64,000 nt of DNA from Bosea sp. Tri-49 (GTDB taxonomy: Bacteria > Pseudomonadota > Alphaproteobacteria > Rhizobiales > Beijerinckiaceae). Positions 63,423 through 64,000 of the stretch are shown piece by piece. The DNA lies in contig NZ_CP017946.1 in the NCBI RefSeq assembly GCF_003952665.1, positions 2,666,001-2,730,000 of the forward strand, in the 5' to 3' direction. How positions within the stretch are numbered: position 1 is the stretch's first letter; each line of letters begins with the position of its first letter. The notes beneath the pieces were generated by a model that saw only the letters and a list, made by a program, of their open reading frames with translations, was not told the origin of the DNA and made no database searches. Made by a program: the position numbers and the translations under genes.

Positions 63423-64000
63423 TTACTGCGGCGCGGGCGGCTTTTCGGACTTCAGCCGCCCGACAAGAAAGGGCATGGCGAACCCGAGCAGCATGAAGCG
63501 CACCAGATGGTGCGCGCCGACATAGAGCGGGTCGAGCCCCATGGCGAAGGCGAGCATCGCCATGGCCTCGAGCCCGCCGGGCGCGAAGGCTGCCATGGCG
63601 CTGGCATAGGGCACGCCGGCGAGCCAGGCCGCCGGCCAGGCAAAGGCGAAGGCAACCGCCATCGAGACGACGAAACCGCCGATCGCGAGCGGGAACAGTG
63701 CGGCGATCTCGTTGCGCTTGAGGTTCGAGACGCGCCCGCCCATGGCGGCGCCAAGCATGACCATCACCGCGATCGCGATCTCCGGCGGCATGGTGCCGTG
63801 GACGAGGCCGGTGCCGTGCAGCACGGCGCTCGCCAACGTGGCGCCGAGAATGAAGGGCGCGGTGATCCCGATCTTCTCGAAGATCAGTCCGGTGACCAGC
63901 CCGCTGCCGAGCAGCAAGGCCATGTCGCCGACGCTCGCGATCACGACTGGCGGCGGTAGACCGAGCGGCCCACCGCTGCTCAGCTTCATGATGCTGGGCA
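63423..64000 (-). CDS. AbrB family membrane protein, C-terminal half (cut by window edge)
   Basis: The frame is open at the right edge, and codons before the in-frame ATG at 63989 also read through, so the start is outside the window. The visible 190 or so residues contain about five helices and repeat ITAPFILGATLASAVLH and YASAMAAFAPGGLEAMAMLA, typical of the AbrB/AmoA-like putative ammonia-monooxygenase family of transporters (normally about 350 residues). Function unknown; often found near tricarboxylate or TRAP transport. Confidence 0.8.
   Translation of the reverse strand, partial: PSIMKLSSGGPLGLPPPVVIASVGDMALLLGSGLVTGLIFEKIGITAPFILGATLASAVLHGTGLVHGTMPPEIAIAVMVMLGAAMGGRVSNLKRNEIAALFPLAIGGFVVSMAVAFAFAWPAAWLAGVPYASAMAAFAPGGLEAMAMLAFAMGLDPLYVGAHHLVRFMLLGFAMPFLVGRLKSEKPPAPQ

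Overview
The window is a GC-rich chromosomal segment from an alphaproteobacterium of the Hyphomicrobiales (Rhizobiales). A Bosea-like or related genus is my best inference. It rests on the hisS/hisZ/hisG group, a UPF0314 protein, DUF930 and DUF2076 proteins, a CIRCE-controlled groESL operon and RIME-like intergenic palindromes. No rRNA, tRNA, CRISPR array, prophage or transposase was found. Gene density is high, strand use is mixed, and several operons have overlapping stop and start codons.

Layout. (1) 1-8.0 kb: the 5' end of a malonyl-CoA decarboxylase gene and a four-carbon acid-sugar kinase (minus strand), then a plus-strand operon with an oligopeptide-type binding protein, two permeases, a gamma-glutamyltransferase-family enzyme and a DUF1028 protein. 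(2) 8.1-12.9 kb: a TRAP transporter (Q-M-P) followed by a DapA-family aldolase/lyase, divergent from a GntR/FCD regulator with a palindromic operator candidate between them. (3) 13-25 kb: enzymes for D-amino acids and N-substituted amino acids. These are a D-serine-dehydratase/D-threonine-aldolase-like PLP enzyme, RidA, an acetyltransferase, a cog3964-type amidohydrolase, an unknown protein and an N-carbamoyl-D-amino-acid hydrolase with its full catalytic triad. A second oligopeptide-type ABC set follows, with an amidase and an M20 carbamoylase. (4) 25-41.8 kb: mixed housekeeping and envelope genes, including a MATE pump, globin, chemoreceptor, two L,D-transpeptidases flanking UDP-glucose dehydrogenase and a DUF2076 protein, a polysaccharide flippase, other transporters, a frameshifted VOC gene, AraC and MarR regulators and a thioesterase. 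(5) 41.8-47.8 kb: groES-groEL with CIRCE and a heat-shock-type promoter, a lone PhnD-like binding protein, DoxX, and an SbmA/BacA-type ABC protein. (6) 47.9-52.8 kb: META-domain protein, then hisS, a small GIY-YIG gene, hisZ and hisG. (7) 53-64 kb: DUF3053 lipoprotein, glycolate oxidase glcD-glcE-UPF0314-glcF divergent from a LysR gene, a secreted proline-rich protein, an SMP-30 lactonase, a third peptide-type binding protein and a truncated AbrB-family membrane protein.

The most unusual signals are four. One is a perfect 22-bp inverted repeat that contains the ribosome binding site of the thioesterase gene downstream of marR. Another is a GIY-YIG gene bracketed by two halves of an intergenic palindromic repeat and lying between hisS and hisZ. 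The third is the co-located D- and L-type N-carbamoyl/N-acyl amino-acid catabolic genes, including one protein of unknown function. The fourth is a UPF0314 membrane protein embedded in the glycolate oxidase operon.
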